A DNA stretch of 51,792 nt from Planctomycetota bacterium (GCA_028280485.1 JANQLS010000065.1:1-51792); one strand, 5' to 3'. Positions 26,659 through 35,470 are shown, counted from the stretch's first letter. Notes: generated by a model not told the origin, from the sequence alone. A program made the numbers and translations.

Positions 26659-27590
26659 GAAATACCTTCGTAAAAGAACTCCTTCATGAGGCTCAGGATC
26701 GCCGCGATTTTTTTGTCATCAGTGGAGATGCCGGCCTCGGAGTGTTCGATGAGTTTTCACAAAACTCTAAAGATCGATTTATGAATGGCGGTATCGCCGA
26801 ACAAAACACCATCAGCTTGGCCGCAGGCATGGCGATGACGGGGATGAAGGTTTGTGTTTACAACATCATTCCCTTTCTTCTCTACCGGACTTATGAACAA
26901 GTCAGAAATGATATTTGTTACCAAGAACTCCCGGTGATCTTAGCGGGAATCGGCGCCGGTCTTTCATACGCTCCAGCGGGGATGACTCACTACAGTATCG
27001 AAGACCTCGCTCTCACTCGCTCCTTACCCAACTTAGAAGTCTTGTCACCCGCTGACCCACAGGAAGCCAAAGCCTGTGCACGTTACGCCCTGGAATGTAA
27101 AAATCCCATCTACATTCGATTGGGAAAAACGGGAGAACCCAACCTTCACCCCAACTCCGAACTTCAAATCACTGAGCCTTTAATCCTAAAAGAAGGAGAG
27201 GATTTAACGATCTTATTCCACGGCTCTATCGGCGAAGAGGTATTAAAAGCAAGCCAGGAATTGAGTGAAAACCAAATTGAAGTGCAGGTGATCTCTCTCC
27301 CCCAAGTTCAGCCTCTCAATACTGATTCACTCTTAGCCCAAATCCCTCCGTCCCAAAAAATCTTGGTGGTCGAAGAGCATCAGAAAACCTCGGGATTAGG
27401 AGCGAGCTTAGCTCAAAAAGTGATTCAGGAAAAATTAGACATCGATCTCGAATTTCTCAGCATCCAAGATGAATTCGTTCACCATATCCGTGACCACAGT
27501 GGAATGCGTCAACACTACGGAATCGATGCTCAAGGCATTAAAGCTGCCGTCCTAAAAATAAGAGAAGAGGAAATAGCATTTAAACGATGA
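26655..27590 (+). CDS. Transketolase, C-terminal subunit
   Basis: A 311-residue partner of the preceding subunit: pyrimidine-binding domain followed by the transketolase C-terminal domain. The catalytic glutamate that activates thiamine diphosphate is Glu49 in GIAEQNTISLAAGMA. Start is TTG at 26655, overlapping the previous stop as TTGA, with AGGAG nine bases upstream; the first downstream ATG would remove the conserved N-terminus. The end overlaps the next gene's ATG by 4 bases. With the N-terminal subunit it should form one heteromeric enzyme transferring a two-carbon unit. Acceptor and donor are unknown; the surrounding genes suggest a nucleotide-sugar or sugar ketone. Confidence 0.9.
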   Translation: MRNTFVKELLHEAQDRRDFFVISGDAGLGVFDEFSQNSKDRFMNGGIAEQNTISLAAGMAMTGMKVCVYNIIPFLLYRTYEQVRNDICYQELPVILAGIGAGLSYAPAGMTHYSIEDLALTRSLPNLEVLSPADPQEAKACARYALECKNPIYIRLGKTGEPNLHPNSELQITEPLILKEGEDLTILFHGSIGEEVLKASQELSENQIEVQVISLPQVQPLNTDSLLAQIPPSQKILVVEEHQKTSGLGASLAQKVIQEKLDIDLEFLSIQDEFVHHIRDHSGMRQHYGIDAQGIKAAVLKIREEEIAFKR

Positions 27591-28741
27591 ATCCATCGAA
27601 CCCCACTTTTTCAAAAAGCTTTATCGACTACTACTCGGCTAAAGGATTGGTTCCGGGAGTTCAAAACGATGACAACTTGAGATTATTTCAACGCCGCCGA
27701 GGATTGTATTCGCATTTGGGAATCGTTCCGCGGTTACTCCAAGACCGGAAAGTTTTGGAGTTCGGACCAGGATCGGGTGATTATGCTCTCTTTACTGCCA
27801 GTCACGATCCACAGCTGATTCAGTTTGTAGAAGGAAGCAATGATTGTGTCGCTTCCATCGAAGAAAAACGAGACTCTGGCCAGTTCGGTAGCTGTGAAAT
27901 CGGAATTCACTTAGGTGACATCCTCGAGTACGAAGATCCCGAACTCTACGACGTCGTTCTCTGCGAAGGAACGATACCGGGTCAAGATGATCCATTGGCC
28001 TTCACGCGCCACATCGCCAAGTTTGTGGCGCCGGGTGGAGTTTTGGTGATTACCAACGCCACTCGCCTCTCATTACTTTCCGATGTCTGTCGTCGGATTG
28101 TCTTACCGATTTTTCAAAGCCACGCTAATTCAGAAGATGAGCTGATCCAGTCTTTAGTTGATCACTTCACGCCAGATCTCGATGCCCTCGGGAACGTCAG
28201 TCGAAGTTATTCGAATTGGGTCATGGATATCATCATCCATCCCTGGCACGACATTCAGTTCAGTATCGCGGAAAGCATTGAGATCCTAAGCGATCAGTTT
28301 GAGATCTTAGGCTCCTCGCCACGATTTCTTTCCGATTGGTCGTGGTACAAAGCGATCGATGGTGATTTTTCTGGAATCAATGAACGAGCCTTAAAGTCTT
28401 ACCGAGAATTGGAACTCTCCCTCCTCGACTGTCGGGCGGTGCCCCAAGCCTTCCCCCTCGAAACCGTTGAAGAGTTCACTCAGCTGACAAATTCAGCCTA
28501 TCAACTTCACGATGCCCTTCTTCAGAATCCTGAAGAAAAGTACTACGAAGAGTTCTTGAAGAATATCAAGCTCCTTTCAGGTCTCTTGATAGAGAGAATG
28601 CCCGATACCGCAAAAGCCCTTCAAGATTACCACCAAGGATTAAGCGATCTCTTGAATGGCAAATTCAATACAGACTTCGGTGAATTTTGCTCCTTCTGGG
28701 GGCGAGGACAACAGTACTCAAGTTACATTCGAGTGCGATAA
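27587..28741 (+). CDS. SAM-dependent methyltransferase with helical C-terminal extension
   Basis: A 384-residue protein. The Rossmann SAM-binding site is at VLEFGPGSGDYALF (about 54-67), with a DVVLCEGTIPGQDDP stretch in place of the usual motif IV region and FVAPGGVLVITNATR following. The C-terminal 130 residues are predicted helical with no recognised domain. It is translationally coupled to the transketolase C-subunit by a 4-base ATGA overlap, so its product is needed in step with the sugar pathway. O- or C-methylation of the sugar, or another SAM-dependent chemistry, are all possible. I do not recognise a closer family. Confidence 0.8.
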   Translation: MNPSNPTFSKSFIDYYSAKGLVPGVQNDDNLRLFQRRRGLYSHLGIVPRLLQDRKVLEFGPGSGDYALFTASHDPQLIQFVEGSNDCVASIEEKRDSGQFGSCEIGIHLGDILEYEDPELYDVVLCEGTIPGQDDPLAFTRHIAKFVAPGGVLVITNATRLSLLSDVCRRIVLPIFQSHANSEDELIQSLVDHFTPDLDALGNVSRSYSNWVMDIIIHPWHDIQFSIAESIEILSDQFEILGSSPRFLSDWSWYKAIDGDFSGINERALKSYRELELSLLDCRAVPQAFPLETVEEFTQLTNSAYQLHDALLQNPEEKYYEEFLKNIKLLSGLLIERMPDTAKALQDYHQGLSDLLNGKFNTDFGEFCSFWGRGQQYSSYIRVR

Positions 28742-28766
28742 GGAATGAGCGATGAGGATTTAGGTA

Positions 28767-29429
28767 ATGGGTGAATTACTCAATATCGTTAACCCACTTC
28801 ATCAGAAAACTTCCCGCGATTACTTAGCGAGGATGGTCGACGAGAAGATCACTTGCAGCAAAGTGGCTCGCAAGTACGGTGAAGAATTTTGGGATGGGGA
28901 ACGACGATTCGGTTACGGAGGATACAAGTACGACGGTCGCTGGTCGGTCGTCGCCCAAAGTTTGATCGAACGCTTCCAGCTCGACGAGCGAAGCCGGGTC
29001 TTAGACATCGGTTGCGGCAAAGGATTTCTTCTTCACGAACTCCAAAACCTTCTCCCCGGCTTAGAAATCCGAGGCATCGACATTTCGAAGTACGCCATCG
29101 AAAACTCGAAGGAAGAAGTTCGAGAATATCTCTTCGTTCACGATGCCTCTAATCCACTTCCCTTTGAAAATGAGAGTTTCGATTTAGCCATCTCGTTGGG
29201 AACACTTCACAATTTACCCATCCACCATTTGTCGGTGGCTTTAAAAGAAATGGAGCGCGTGGGCCGAGACGGTTATTTGATGGTAGAAGGCTACCGAAAT
29301 GTAGACGAACTGTTCAATTTGCAATGTTGGGCTCTCACCTGTGAAAGCTTCTTTCGCCCCGAAGAGTGGGTGTGGATCTTCGAACAATTTGGCTACTCGG
29401 GTGATTACGAGTTTATTTTCTTCGAATAA
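28767..29429 (+). CDS. Class I SAM-dependent methyltransferase
   Basis: A 220-residue protein with a complete class I methyltransferase core: VLDIGCGKGFLLHEL (motif I, about 76-90), GIDISKYAIENSK (motif II), LFVHDASNPLPFENESFDLA and GYLMVEGYRN. It belongs to the broad Methyltransf_11/25 type often found in surface-glycan loci. It starts 25 bases after the previous gene and ends 15 bases before the next. Substrate unknown; sugar O- or N-methylation is the most likely role from context. Confidence 0.83.
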   Translation: MGELLNIVNPLHQKTSRDYLARMVDEKITCSKVARKYGEEFWDGERRFGYGGYKYDGRWSVVAQSLIERFQLDERSRVLDIGCGKGFLLHELQNLLPGLEIRGIDISKYAIENSKEEVREYLFVHDASNPLPFENESFDLAISLGTLHNLPIHHLSVALKEMERVGRDGYLMVEGYRNVDELFNLQCWALTCESFFRPEEWVWIFEQFGYSGDYEFIFFE

Positions 29430-29444
29430 CTAAAGCACTAAATC

Positions 29445-30719
29445 ATGAACACTGAAAACGCCTCCACGACTTGCCGATCCTGCTCAAGTACAAACCTTGA
29501 AGTTCTTCTCGATTTAAAAGAACAGCCGATCGCCCATCGTTTCTTAAAATCAAAGGCTGAACTCCAACAAGAAGAGCAGTTCCCTTTGAGTCTCCACCTC
29601 TGTAAGGAATGCGGTCTCCCCCAGATTTTAGAGCCGGTCGATCCAAAAATTCTTTACTCTGGGTATAACTTTTGTTTCAGCTCACAAAAGCCCCAGCCTC
29701 ACGTTTCCGCTGAGGCGTACTGGCTTTTAGAATCGGTAGGGCCGAAGAGAACTTTAGAACTAGGGAGTAATGATGGTCTTTTTCTATCGGCCTTAAGAGA
29801 AGTGGGTTTCAACGACCTCCTGGGCGTCGAACCCAATCCCCATGCCGCTGAACACTCCCGTATGAAAGGGCATAGGGTCATCCAAGATTTTTTCGATGCC
29901 CAGCTCACGGAACGACTCTCACAGGACGAACAACCCTTCGATCTCATCGTCAGTCGACAAGTCTTGGAGCACATCCCCGATCTTCAAAGTTTCTTAGGTG
30001 GCGCACACCAATTGTTAGCCCCGGATGGATACCTCTTTTTGGAAGTTCCCGATGTATCCTTCGCGTTTAAAAATGGAGACATCTCTTGTATCTGGGAAGA
30101 ACACGTCAATTATTTCACTGAAGAAACTCTTCAAACGACTTGCCTTCAACGGGGATTTGAAGTGATCGAATCTCGTACTTACGATTTCAGTGGAGGCTCT
30201 ACAGCCGTTTTGGCCCGCAAATCAACCCAACAACTCCCTCAAGTCAGCTCGGAATCTTTGAACGCAATATTAAACTTAGCGAGAGAGTTCCCTCGGAATA
30301 TCGACTCCTACAAGGCAAAACTCATCTCGCTCTTAAAAGAAGTTAAACAGAATCAGTTTTCTACGGTGGTCTACGGAGTTGGTTGTCGAGCCAGCGCTAT
30401 CATCAATTTTTTGGGGATCCATTCGCTGATCGACTTTGCCGTCGATGATCAACCCGAGCGACAAGGATTATTTATGCCCGGCAGTGGCATCGAAATTCGC
30501 TCATCGGAAGCCCTTCACGAAATATCAGAACCCGTTCTTTGCTTATTGGCTGTCAATAATGAATGTGAACCGGTTGTCACGGAACGCATCAACTATCTAC
30601 AATCAGTGGATAGTCCAATTTACCCCCTTTCCGTCTTAGGACCCAAACCACCCAACTTAGCATTAGAACAACTGATCGTTCAGCTCCAAGAGCATTACCC
30701 TGAATGTATCAAGATTTAA
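29445..30719 (+). CDS. Sugar C-methyltransferase, NovU/TylC3-like (first of two)
   Basis: A 424-residue protein of the deoxysugar C-methyltransferase type. The N-terminal zinc-binding module has CRSCSS (about 10-15) and LCKECG (about 52-57), giving four cysteines. The SAM domain follows with LELGSNDGLFLSAL and GVEPNPHAAE, then SRQVLEHIPDLQSFL, IWEEHVNYFTEETL and the C-terminal Methyltransf_14-type domain with VVYGVGCRASAIINFLG and VDDQPERQG. Family members transfer a methyl group to C3 of a keto-deoxy nucleotide sugar. Here the NNVFAHV-type loop is RQVLEHIPD, so substrate or position may differ from the second copy. The cupin gene follows after 15 bases. Cytosolic. Confidence 0.85.
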   Translation: MNTENASTTCRSCSSTNLEVLLDLKEQPIAHRFLKSKAELQQEEQFPLSLHLCKECGLPQILEPVDPKILYSGYNFCFSSQKPQPHVSAEAYWLLESVGPKRTLELGSNDGLFLSALREVGFNDLLGVEPNPHAAEHSRMKGHRVIQDFFDAQLTERLSQDEQPFDLIVSRQVLEHIPDLQSFLGGAHQLLAPDGYLFLEVPDVSFAFKNGDISCIWEEHVNYFTEETLQTTCLQRGFEVIESRTYDFSGGSTAVLARKSTQQLPQVSSESLNAILNLAREFPRNIDSYKAKLISLLKEVKQNQFSTVVYGVGCRASAIINFLGIHSLIDFAVDDQPERQGLFMPGSGIEIRSSEALHEISEPVLCLLAVNNECEPVVTERINYLQSVDSPIYPLSVLGPKPPNLALEQLIVQLQEHYPECIKI

Positions 30720-30734
30720 TTGAGGCGGCCCAAC

Positions 30735-31250
30735 ATGAATTACCGGGAAGAAACTCCAGAAGTTTTTTATTCGACCCTGACGTCACCGGTCTTCGGCCAG
30801 AAGGAACGTGCCTTTCTCATTGAAAAGGCCAACAAGAATCCACGTAGGCGAGCACGGATTTGCTTTCACGAACACGCCGATGCAGAATTTCACGAGATGT
30901 TCATCCTTCACTACCGAGATGCCTACGTACGCCCCCACTCCCACCGAGGAAAACCAGAATCGATTCATGTCATCGAAGGGAACATCGATCTCGTCCTCTT
31001 TACTGAGGCCGGGCAAATCGAAAAGGTCGTCTCGTTATCTAATCACTCAACAAACACCTCGTACTGCCGCATGAGAGAACAAAAAATTCACATGCTTCGG
31101 ATTCAAAGCGAGTTTGCGATCTTTCATGAATCCACTCGCGGCCCATTCGTTTCAACCGATACCGTCTTCCCTCATTGGGCCCCGGAAGAACACCAACAAC
31201 CTGAAGTCAGCGAATTTCTTTCTAAAATCGACCTTGAGCTTTCTACCTAG
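30735..31250 (+). CDS. WbuC-like cupin protein
   Basis: A 171-residue cupin if started at the ATG at 30735, preceded by GAGG nine bases upstream; an in-frame TTG at 30720 directly follows the previous stop and lacks spacing for a ribosome binding site. The metal-binding cupin motif is visible as RPHSHRGKPESIHVIEG, with RARICFHEHADAEFHEM before it, a pattern typical of the WbuC family found in O-antigen loci. WbuC proteins have no fully proven reaction; cupins in such clusters are usually isomerases, epimerases or dioxygenases. It lies between the two C-methyltransferase genes. Confidence 0.82.
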   Translation: MNYREETPEVFYSTLTSPVFGQKERAFLIEKANKNPRRRARICFHEHADAEFHEMFILHYRDAYVRPHSHRGKPESIHVIEGNIDLVLFTEAGQIEKVVSLSNHSTNTSYCRMREQKIHMLRIQSEFAIFHESTRGPFVSTDTVFPHWAPEEHQQPEVSEFLSKIDLELST

Positions 31251-31257
31251 TCAGTTT

Positions 31258-31330
31258 TTATTGAATCTTGCTCCTTTGGAGCCCGTTTCTACCGTTTCAG
31301 CAAATCATAGATTTGTTAACTCCCGAGGAG
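31258..31330 (+). promoter_or_regulatory. Repeat-derived leader with hairpins ahead of the second C-methyltransferase
   Basis: A short member of the multi-hairpin repeat family: GCTCC/GGAGC (31270-31282), CAAATC/GATTTG (31301-31315) and CTCC/GGAG (31320-31330). The last hairpin contains the GAGGAG that is the best ribosome binding site for the ATG at 31342, so it could mask translation starts. It breaks the otherwise very tight packing of the cluster. Whether it is regulatory or a passively inserted repeat cannot be told from sequence. Confidence 0.5.
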
Positions 31331-31341
31331 CTGGAATTGCG

Positions 31342-32592
31342 ATGAGTATCAACGTTCAAGCACGAACTACCTGTAGGCTCTGTGACTCCCTCGATCTTCA
31401 ATTAGCGCTGGAGCTCCCCCCCAGTGCTTTAGCCGACGATTACCTTCCAGCTGAAAAAGCCGATCGAAGTCGAGAACGCTATCCGCTGAACGTCATGCTC
31501 TGTAGTTCATGCGGTCAATCTCAGCTCGAACACGTCGCTTCCGCAGAAGCGATCTACGGAGATTACATCTACCGTACGGCGAGTTCACCGGGTCTCGATG
31601 TTCACTTTGAATCCTACGCTTCCGATGTCTTCAAAGTGATTCAATTAAAACCATCGGCAAAGGTCCTCGACTTAGGTTGTAACGATGGGGCCCTCTTGAG
31701 GTCTTTTCAAAAACGGGGAGCAAAGGTCGTTGGAGTCGAGCCCGCCACTCAGATCGCTGAAGCTTTGTCGGCGAGTGGAATCCCTACAATTAACGATTAC
31801 TTCACTGAAGCAAGCGCTCAAAGAGTCGAACAGGCTCACGGATTATTCGATGTAATCACCGCGAATAATGTCTTTGCGAATGTCGACGATGTCAGAAATT
31901 TTGCCTTGGGAGCTCGATCTTTATTGAATGAAAGAGGGGTATTCATCATCGAAACGGGCTACGCCTCAAGCTTAATTGAGAACTCGGTCTTCGATAACAT
32001 CTACCACGAGCATTTGAGTTATTTCAGTGTCGCCCCCTTAGAGAAGTTTTTTAACTCCCTCGACATGGAGATCATTCATGTTCAAGAAGTGCCCACTAAG
32101 GGAGGTTCTCTTCGCGCTTATATTCAAAAGAAGAATGGGCCCCATTCGAGAAACTCAGTCGTCTCCGAATTGATTCGACGTGAATCCGATGGTGGGCTCT
32201 TCGATGGCTCAGCCTACAAACGCTTGGAAGAGCGCATCCAAAAAGTGAAAACAGAGTCTCGCTCCCTCATTCAATCACTGAAGAATGAGGGAAAGAAACT
32301 CTGCGGTTACGGAGCCTCGGCAACGTGTACCACGATGATTCACACTTTAGAGCTCGGAAGTGATTTAGAGTTCTTAGTCGACGACAATCCCATCAAAGAA
32401 AACACTCTCTCCCCCGGTTTTCATTTGCCTGTATATTCTTCGAAATACTTAGTAGAGGAGGGTAACCGAGCCGATGTAGCCCTTATCTTACCCTGGAGAT
32501 TTAGAGATCAGATCGTTGAACGTTCCTCGAAGTTCACTTCCCAAGGTGGGAAATTTATGACCCTTCTTCCGGAATGCCAAATCCTTTCATGA
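31342..32592 (+). CDS. Sugar C-methyltransferase, NovU/TylC3-like (second of two)
   Basis: A 416-residue protein if started at the ATG at 31342; the frame is open back to 31114, but that extension overlaps the cupin gene and precedes the first conserved cysteine by too much. CRLCDS and LCSSCGQSQL form the N-terminal zinc module. VLDLGCNDGALLRSF and GVEPATQIAE bind SAM. ITANNVFANVDDVRNF and YHEHLSYFSV are hallmark motifs of 3-C-methyltransferases such as TylC3 and NovU. LCGYGASATCTTMIHTLEL and VDDNPIKENTLSPG form the C-terminal domain. The reaction should be C-methylation of a 3- or 4-keto-deoxysugar nucleotide. Its stop overlaps the ATGA at the start of the DegT gene. Confidence 0.88.
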   Translation: MSINVQARTTCRLCDSLDLQLALELPPSALADDYLPAEKADRSRERYPLNVMLCSSCGQSQLEHVASAEAIYGDYIYRTASSPGLDVHFESYASDVFKVIQLKPSAKVLDLGCNDGALLRSFQKRGAKVVGVEPATQIAEALSASGIPTINDYFTEASAQRVEQAHGLFDVITANNVFANVDDVRNFALGARSLLNERGVFIIETGYASSLIENSVFDNIYHEHLSYFSVAPLEKFFNSLDMEIIHVQEVPTKGGSLRAYIQKKNGPHSRNSVVSELIRRESDGGLFDGSAYKRLEERIQKVKTESRSLIQSLKNEGKKLCGYGASATCTTMIHTLELGSDLEFLVDDNPIKENTLSPGFHLPVYSSKYLVEEGNRADVALILPWRFRDQIVERSSKFTSQGGKFMTLLPECQILS

Positions 32593-33707
32593 ATCCATCA
32601 CCAATAGAATCCCCAACATCCACCACTCCTCGCATCCCTTGGTGGTTCACCCGCTTCGGAACGGATCAGATCGAAGCCGTAAGCCAAGCCATCTCCAGAG
32701 GGCAAATCAGCCAGGGCAAAATCAACGATGAGTTTGAACTTCAGTTTAAAGAGCTTATCGGCAGTCGCCATGCTCTTTCAACCACCAGTGGGAGCACAGC
32801 TCTGTTATTAGCCTTACTGGCTTTAGATATTCAAGCGGGCGACGAGGTGATCGTTCCGGCGAGAACCTGGATCGCTACCGCTCATGCGGCCAGCCTTCTC
32901 GGAGCCCAAGTTCGGCTCGTCGATGTCGAGCCCGATCTCCCCCGCTTAGATCTCGAACAAGTTCAACGCGCTATCACTTCCAAGACACGAGCGATTCTTC
33001 CCGTTCATCTCAATGGGCGGGGTGTCGACATTGAAAAGCTCAAAGAAATCTGCTCTCCCCAGGGAATATCCATCGTCGAAGATGCTTGCCAAGCTTACCG
33101 ATCTAAATGCGGCGAAGCTTATCTGGGAACCCAAGGTGAAATAGCTTGTTTTTCCTTGGGAATGACCAAGTTGATCACGGCAGGACAAGGGGGCGTACTC
33201 ACCACCCAACGAGATGACTTGATGGAGAAACTCCGATCACTCCGTTGCCATGGAATCGAAGGAAGCGTTCACACTCCACGATTTCAACAAGCGGGAGGAA
33301 ATTTTAGATTCACTGATCTCCAAGCATCCTTTGTTAAAACTCAGCTGGAACAGATCGCTGAACGAGAAGAACGACTTCATCGTCTATACAATAATTATCA
33401 GAACATGCTCAGTGAGTTTCACTTTATAAAGCTATTAGAGGTCGACACGGAAAATGGCGAACTCCCGCTCTATATTGAAGCCGTCGTAGAATATCGAGAG
33501 AAGCTGATCGTCCACCTTGAGTCGTTCAACATCGAAACTCGCCCATTTCTACCCTGCCTCTCAACCGCACCTTATTTGAATCCAACTGGTTCTTACCCGA
33601 ACTCCGCGCACTTCTCTAACAATGGCCTGTATCTGCCTTCTGGGCCCGACCAGCCCACAGACCTCATCGAGCGCCTTCACGACGCTTTGAAGTGCTACCA
33701 GCCTTGA
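32589..33707 (+). CDS. DegT/DnrJ/EryC1/StrS sugar aminotransferase
   Basis: A 372-residue PLP enzyme from the ATG at 32589, which overlaps the previous stop as ATGA; an ATG five codons earlier (32574) is also possible and neither has a strong ribosome binding site. LSTTSGSTALLLALLAL (about 63-79) binds PLP phosphate, VEDACQAY has Asp165 and Gln168, and CFSLGMTKLITAGQGG has the Schiff-base Lys194. The fold is complete. The family transfers an amino group from glutamate to a keto sugar nucleotide, and a few members are dehydratases, which replace the lysine; here Lys is kept, so amination is favoured. It links the cluster to an amino sugar end product. Confidence 0.9.
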   Translation: MNPSPIESPTSTTPRIPWWFTRFGTDQIEAVSQAISRGQISQGKINDEFELQFKELIGSRHALSTTSGSTALLLALLALDIQAGDEVIVPARTWIATAHAASLLGAQVRLVDVEPDLPRLDLEQVQRAITSKTRAILPVHLNGRGVDIEKLKEICSPQGISIVEDACQAYRSKCGEAYLGTQGEIACFSLGMTKLITAGQGGVLTTQRDDLMEKLRSLRCHGIEGSVHTPRFQQAGGNFRFTDLQASFVKTQLEQIAEREERLHRLYNNYQNMLSEFHFIKLLEVDTENGELPLYIEAVVEYREKLIVHLESFNIETRPFLPCLSTAPYLNPTGSYPNSAHFSNNGLYLPSGPDQPTDLIERLHDALKCYQP

Positions 33708-33898
33708 CAATCGAATCTTTGTGACAAAGCAGCTGAGTTTCTGCCCTAAGTCCCTGCCCTACTTTACACTTACCCTAAAAAATCACGAAAGTCTCACTAG
33801 AGATAGGCCGATGCCAGAGATGGAGATTTTCCATTTTATGCTCTCTGTAATTAATCCTTTCTACGGGAGTTCTCTCCCCAAGAAGACTGGCAATCATC

Positions 33899-35470
33899 AT
33901 GAGTACCTCCATCGATCTATCCACAATCAGCTACGAAGAAATTCGAGCCATCGCTCAATCTTGCATGCAAAATTCCCAGTGGGAAAATGCAATTCTTTGC
34001 TGGAAACAACTCGAGAAGATCGATGTGCAAAACAGAGATGTCTTACACAGCCTCGCTGATTGCTACATCAATACCGCGAACTATGAGCAAGCTTATCAAT
34101 ATTTAAACAAATGTCTGCTCTTCGGAACGACGGTGGCTTCGATTTACAACCAGTTAGGAATTATTTCGATTCAATTTTTCCAAAACCTGAATCAAGCCAT
34201 CCCCTATTTCATCTACGCTAAAAGCTTGAATCCGGTCGACCCAACGATCGATTCCAATTTAAACCGCGCCATTCAACTCACGGGTAAGAAAAAGGTCAAA
34301 GTTCAGTTCTTTCCTGACTACAGAATCGGCCATCTCGCTTTAGAGCCCAACCTATGGATGAGAAAACTCCAGCTCGATCCCCACTACGAAGAAGATTCTT
34401 ACATCGTCACTATTAAATCAGGGAATCCATCCAACAAGACATTGATGGAGCTCTACAATCCTCACTTCAACATCCTCGAACACGGGCTTCTTCACGACTT
34501 GTTCATCCAACGAGCTCCACTTCTCAATTTAGAATACTATGCTCCCTTTCCCTATAACCTGTTAAATATGAGTCTCGATCAATCCTGTCAAATGGAAGAG
34601 ATCTACTCGAATGATTTGTTTCAAGGTACATCTTCCACGTTAAGTTTTTCTGAGGAACAACACGAGAAAGGAAGAGAAGGATTAAGAAAGTTAGGACTGG
34701 ATCCAAAAAAGGATTGGTACGTCACGATCTTTGCCCGAGACGATGCGTACTTAGAATCTTTATCTCCAGGAAATAATTGGTCACACCATAATTTTAGAAA
34801 TTGTGATATTCACACTTATCACGCAGCAATTCGTTGGATCACGGAACAGGGAGGTTGGGTGATTCGCTTAGGGAGCGAGACCAATCAGGAGCTTGGATTT
34901 AATCATCCTAAAGTAATCGATTATCCGGTAGAGCATCGAGCGCAACTCGATGGAGATTTCATGGATATCTACTTGGCGATGAATGCTAAATTCATGATCG
35001 GTCAATTCTCAGGAATTACCGATGTAGGCATGGCCAACGATGTTCCTACTTTGGTTGTCAATACGGCTCCCGTAATTCCTCCTTACAATGTCAATAATCT
35101 TTATATCCCCAAGCGGATGCAACGGCTCGACACTCAAGAATCGATTCCCTTCAGTGAACTCTATTCTGAATTGGATGGCATTCAGGAAGATAAAGAGGCT
35201 CGACTCTTTTGGTGTAATTCAAATGAGCTCGCCGAAGCCGGTTTCGTTTACGTCGACAATACCGAAGAAGAGATTTTAGAAGCGACAAAAGAAATGTTCT
35301 CTAGAGTCTCCGGTAAGTTCCAACCGAGCGAAGAAGAAAAAGAACTTCAAGAAAACTATCATTCCCTCTTCCCCCAGTCCCATTGGCTTTCAAGGAATAA
35401 GACCCCCATAGGAATTCATTTTCTGAAAACACACCGTGAATTATTCTTAGCTCCTCAAGCGGTAACATAA
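33899..35470 (+). CDS. TPR-containing glycosyltransferase, TIGR04372-like
   Basis: A 523-residue protein. Residues about 15-125 form TPR-like helical repeats (WENAILCWKQLEKID, EQAYQYLNKCLLFG, NQAIPYFIYAKSLNP). The C-terminal part contains DWYVTIFARDDAYL, HHNFRNCDIHTYHAAIRWIT and GGWVIRLGSE, then SGITDVGMANDVPTLVVNTA, which match my memory of the TIGR04372 putative glycosyltransferase family. That family is found in the same sporadic carbohydrate loci as LIC12192-family proteins. It probably transfers the finished sugar onto a glycan or protein in the cytoplasm. A gap of 191 bp separates it from DegT. It has no signal or membrane helix. Confidence 0.8.
   Translation: MSTSIDLSTISYEEIRAIAQSCMQNSQWENAILCWKQLEKIDVQNRDVLHSLADCYINTANYEQAYQYLNKCLLFGTTVASIYNQLGIISIQFFQNLNQAIPYFIYAKSLNPVDPTIDSNLNRAIQLTGKKKVKVQFFPDYRIGHLALEPNLWMRKLQLDPHYEEDSYIVTIKSGNPSNKTLMELYNPHFNILEHGLLHDLFIQRAPLLNLEYYAPFPYNLLNMSLDQSCQMEEIYSNDLFQGTSSTLSFSEEQHEKGREGLRKLGLDPKKDWYVTIFARDDAYLESLSPGNNWSHHNFRNCDIHTYHAAIRWITEQGGWVIRLGSETNQELGFNHPKVIDYPVEHRAQLDGDFMDIYLAMNAKFMIGQFSGITDVGMANDVPTLVVNTAPVIPPYNVNNLYIPKRMQRLDTQESIPFSELYSELDGIQEDKEARLFWCNSNELAEAGFVYVDNTEEEILEATKEMFSRVSGKFQPSEEEKELQENYHSLFPQSHWLSRNKTPIGIHFLKTHRELFLAPQAVT

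Noticed and set aside
31114..31341. Long N-terminal extension of the second C-methyltransferase
   Set aside because: It overlaps the cupin gene and the repeat leader, and the conserved zinc module begins only after 31342.
23297..35470. Cluster as a macrolide or aminocoumarin sugar pathway
   Set aside because: NovU/TylC3-like methyltransferases are present, but there are no polyketide or peptide synthetase genes, and the LIC12192 and TIGR04372 types point to a surface glycan.
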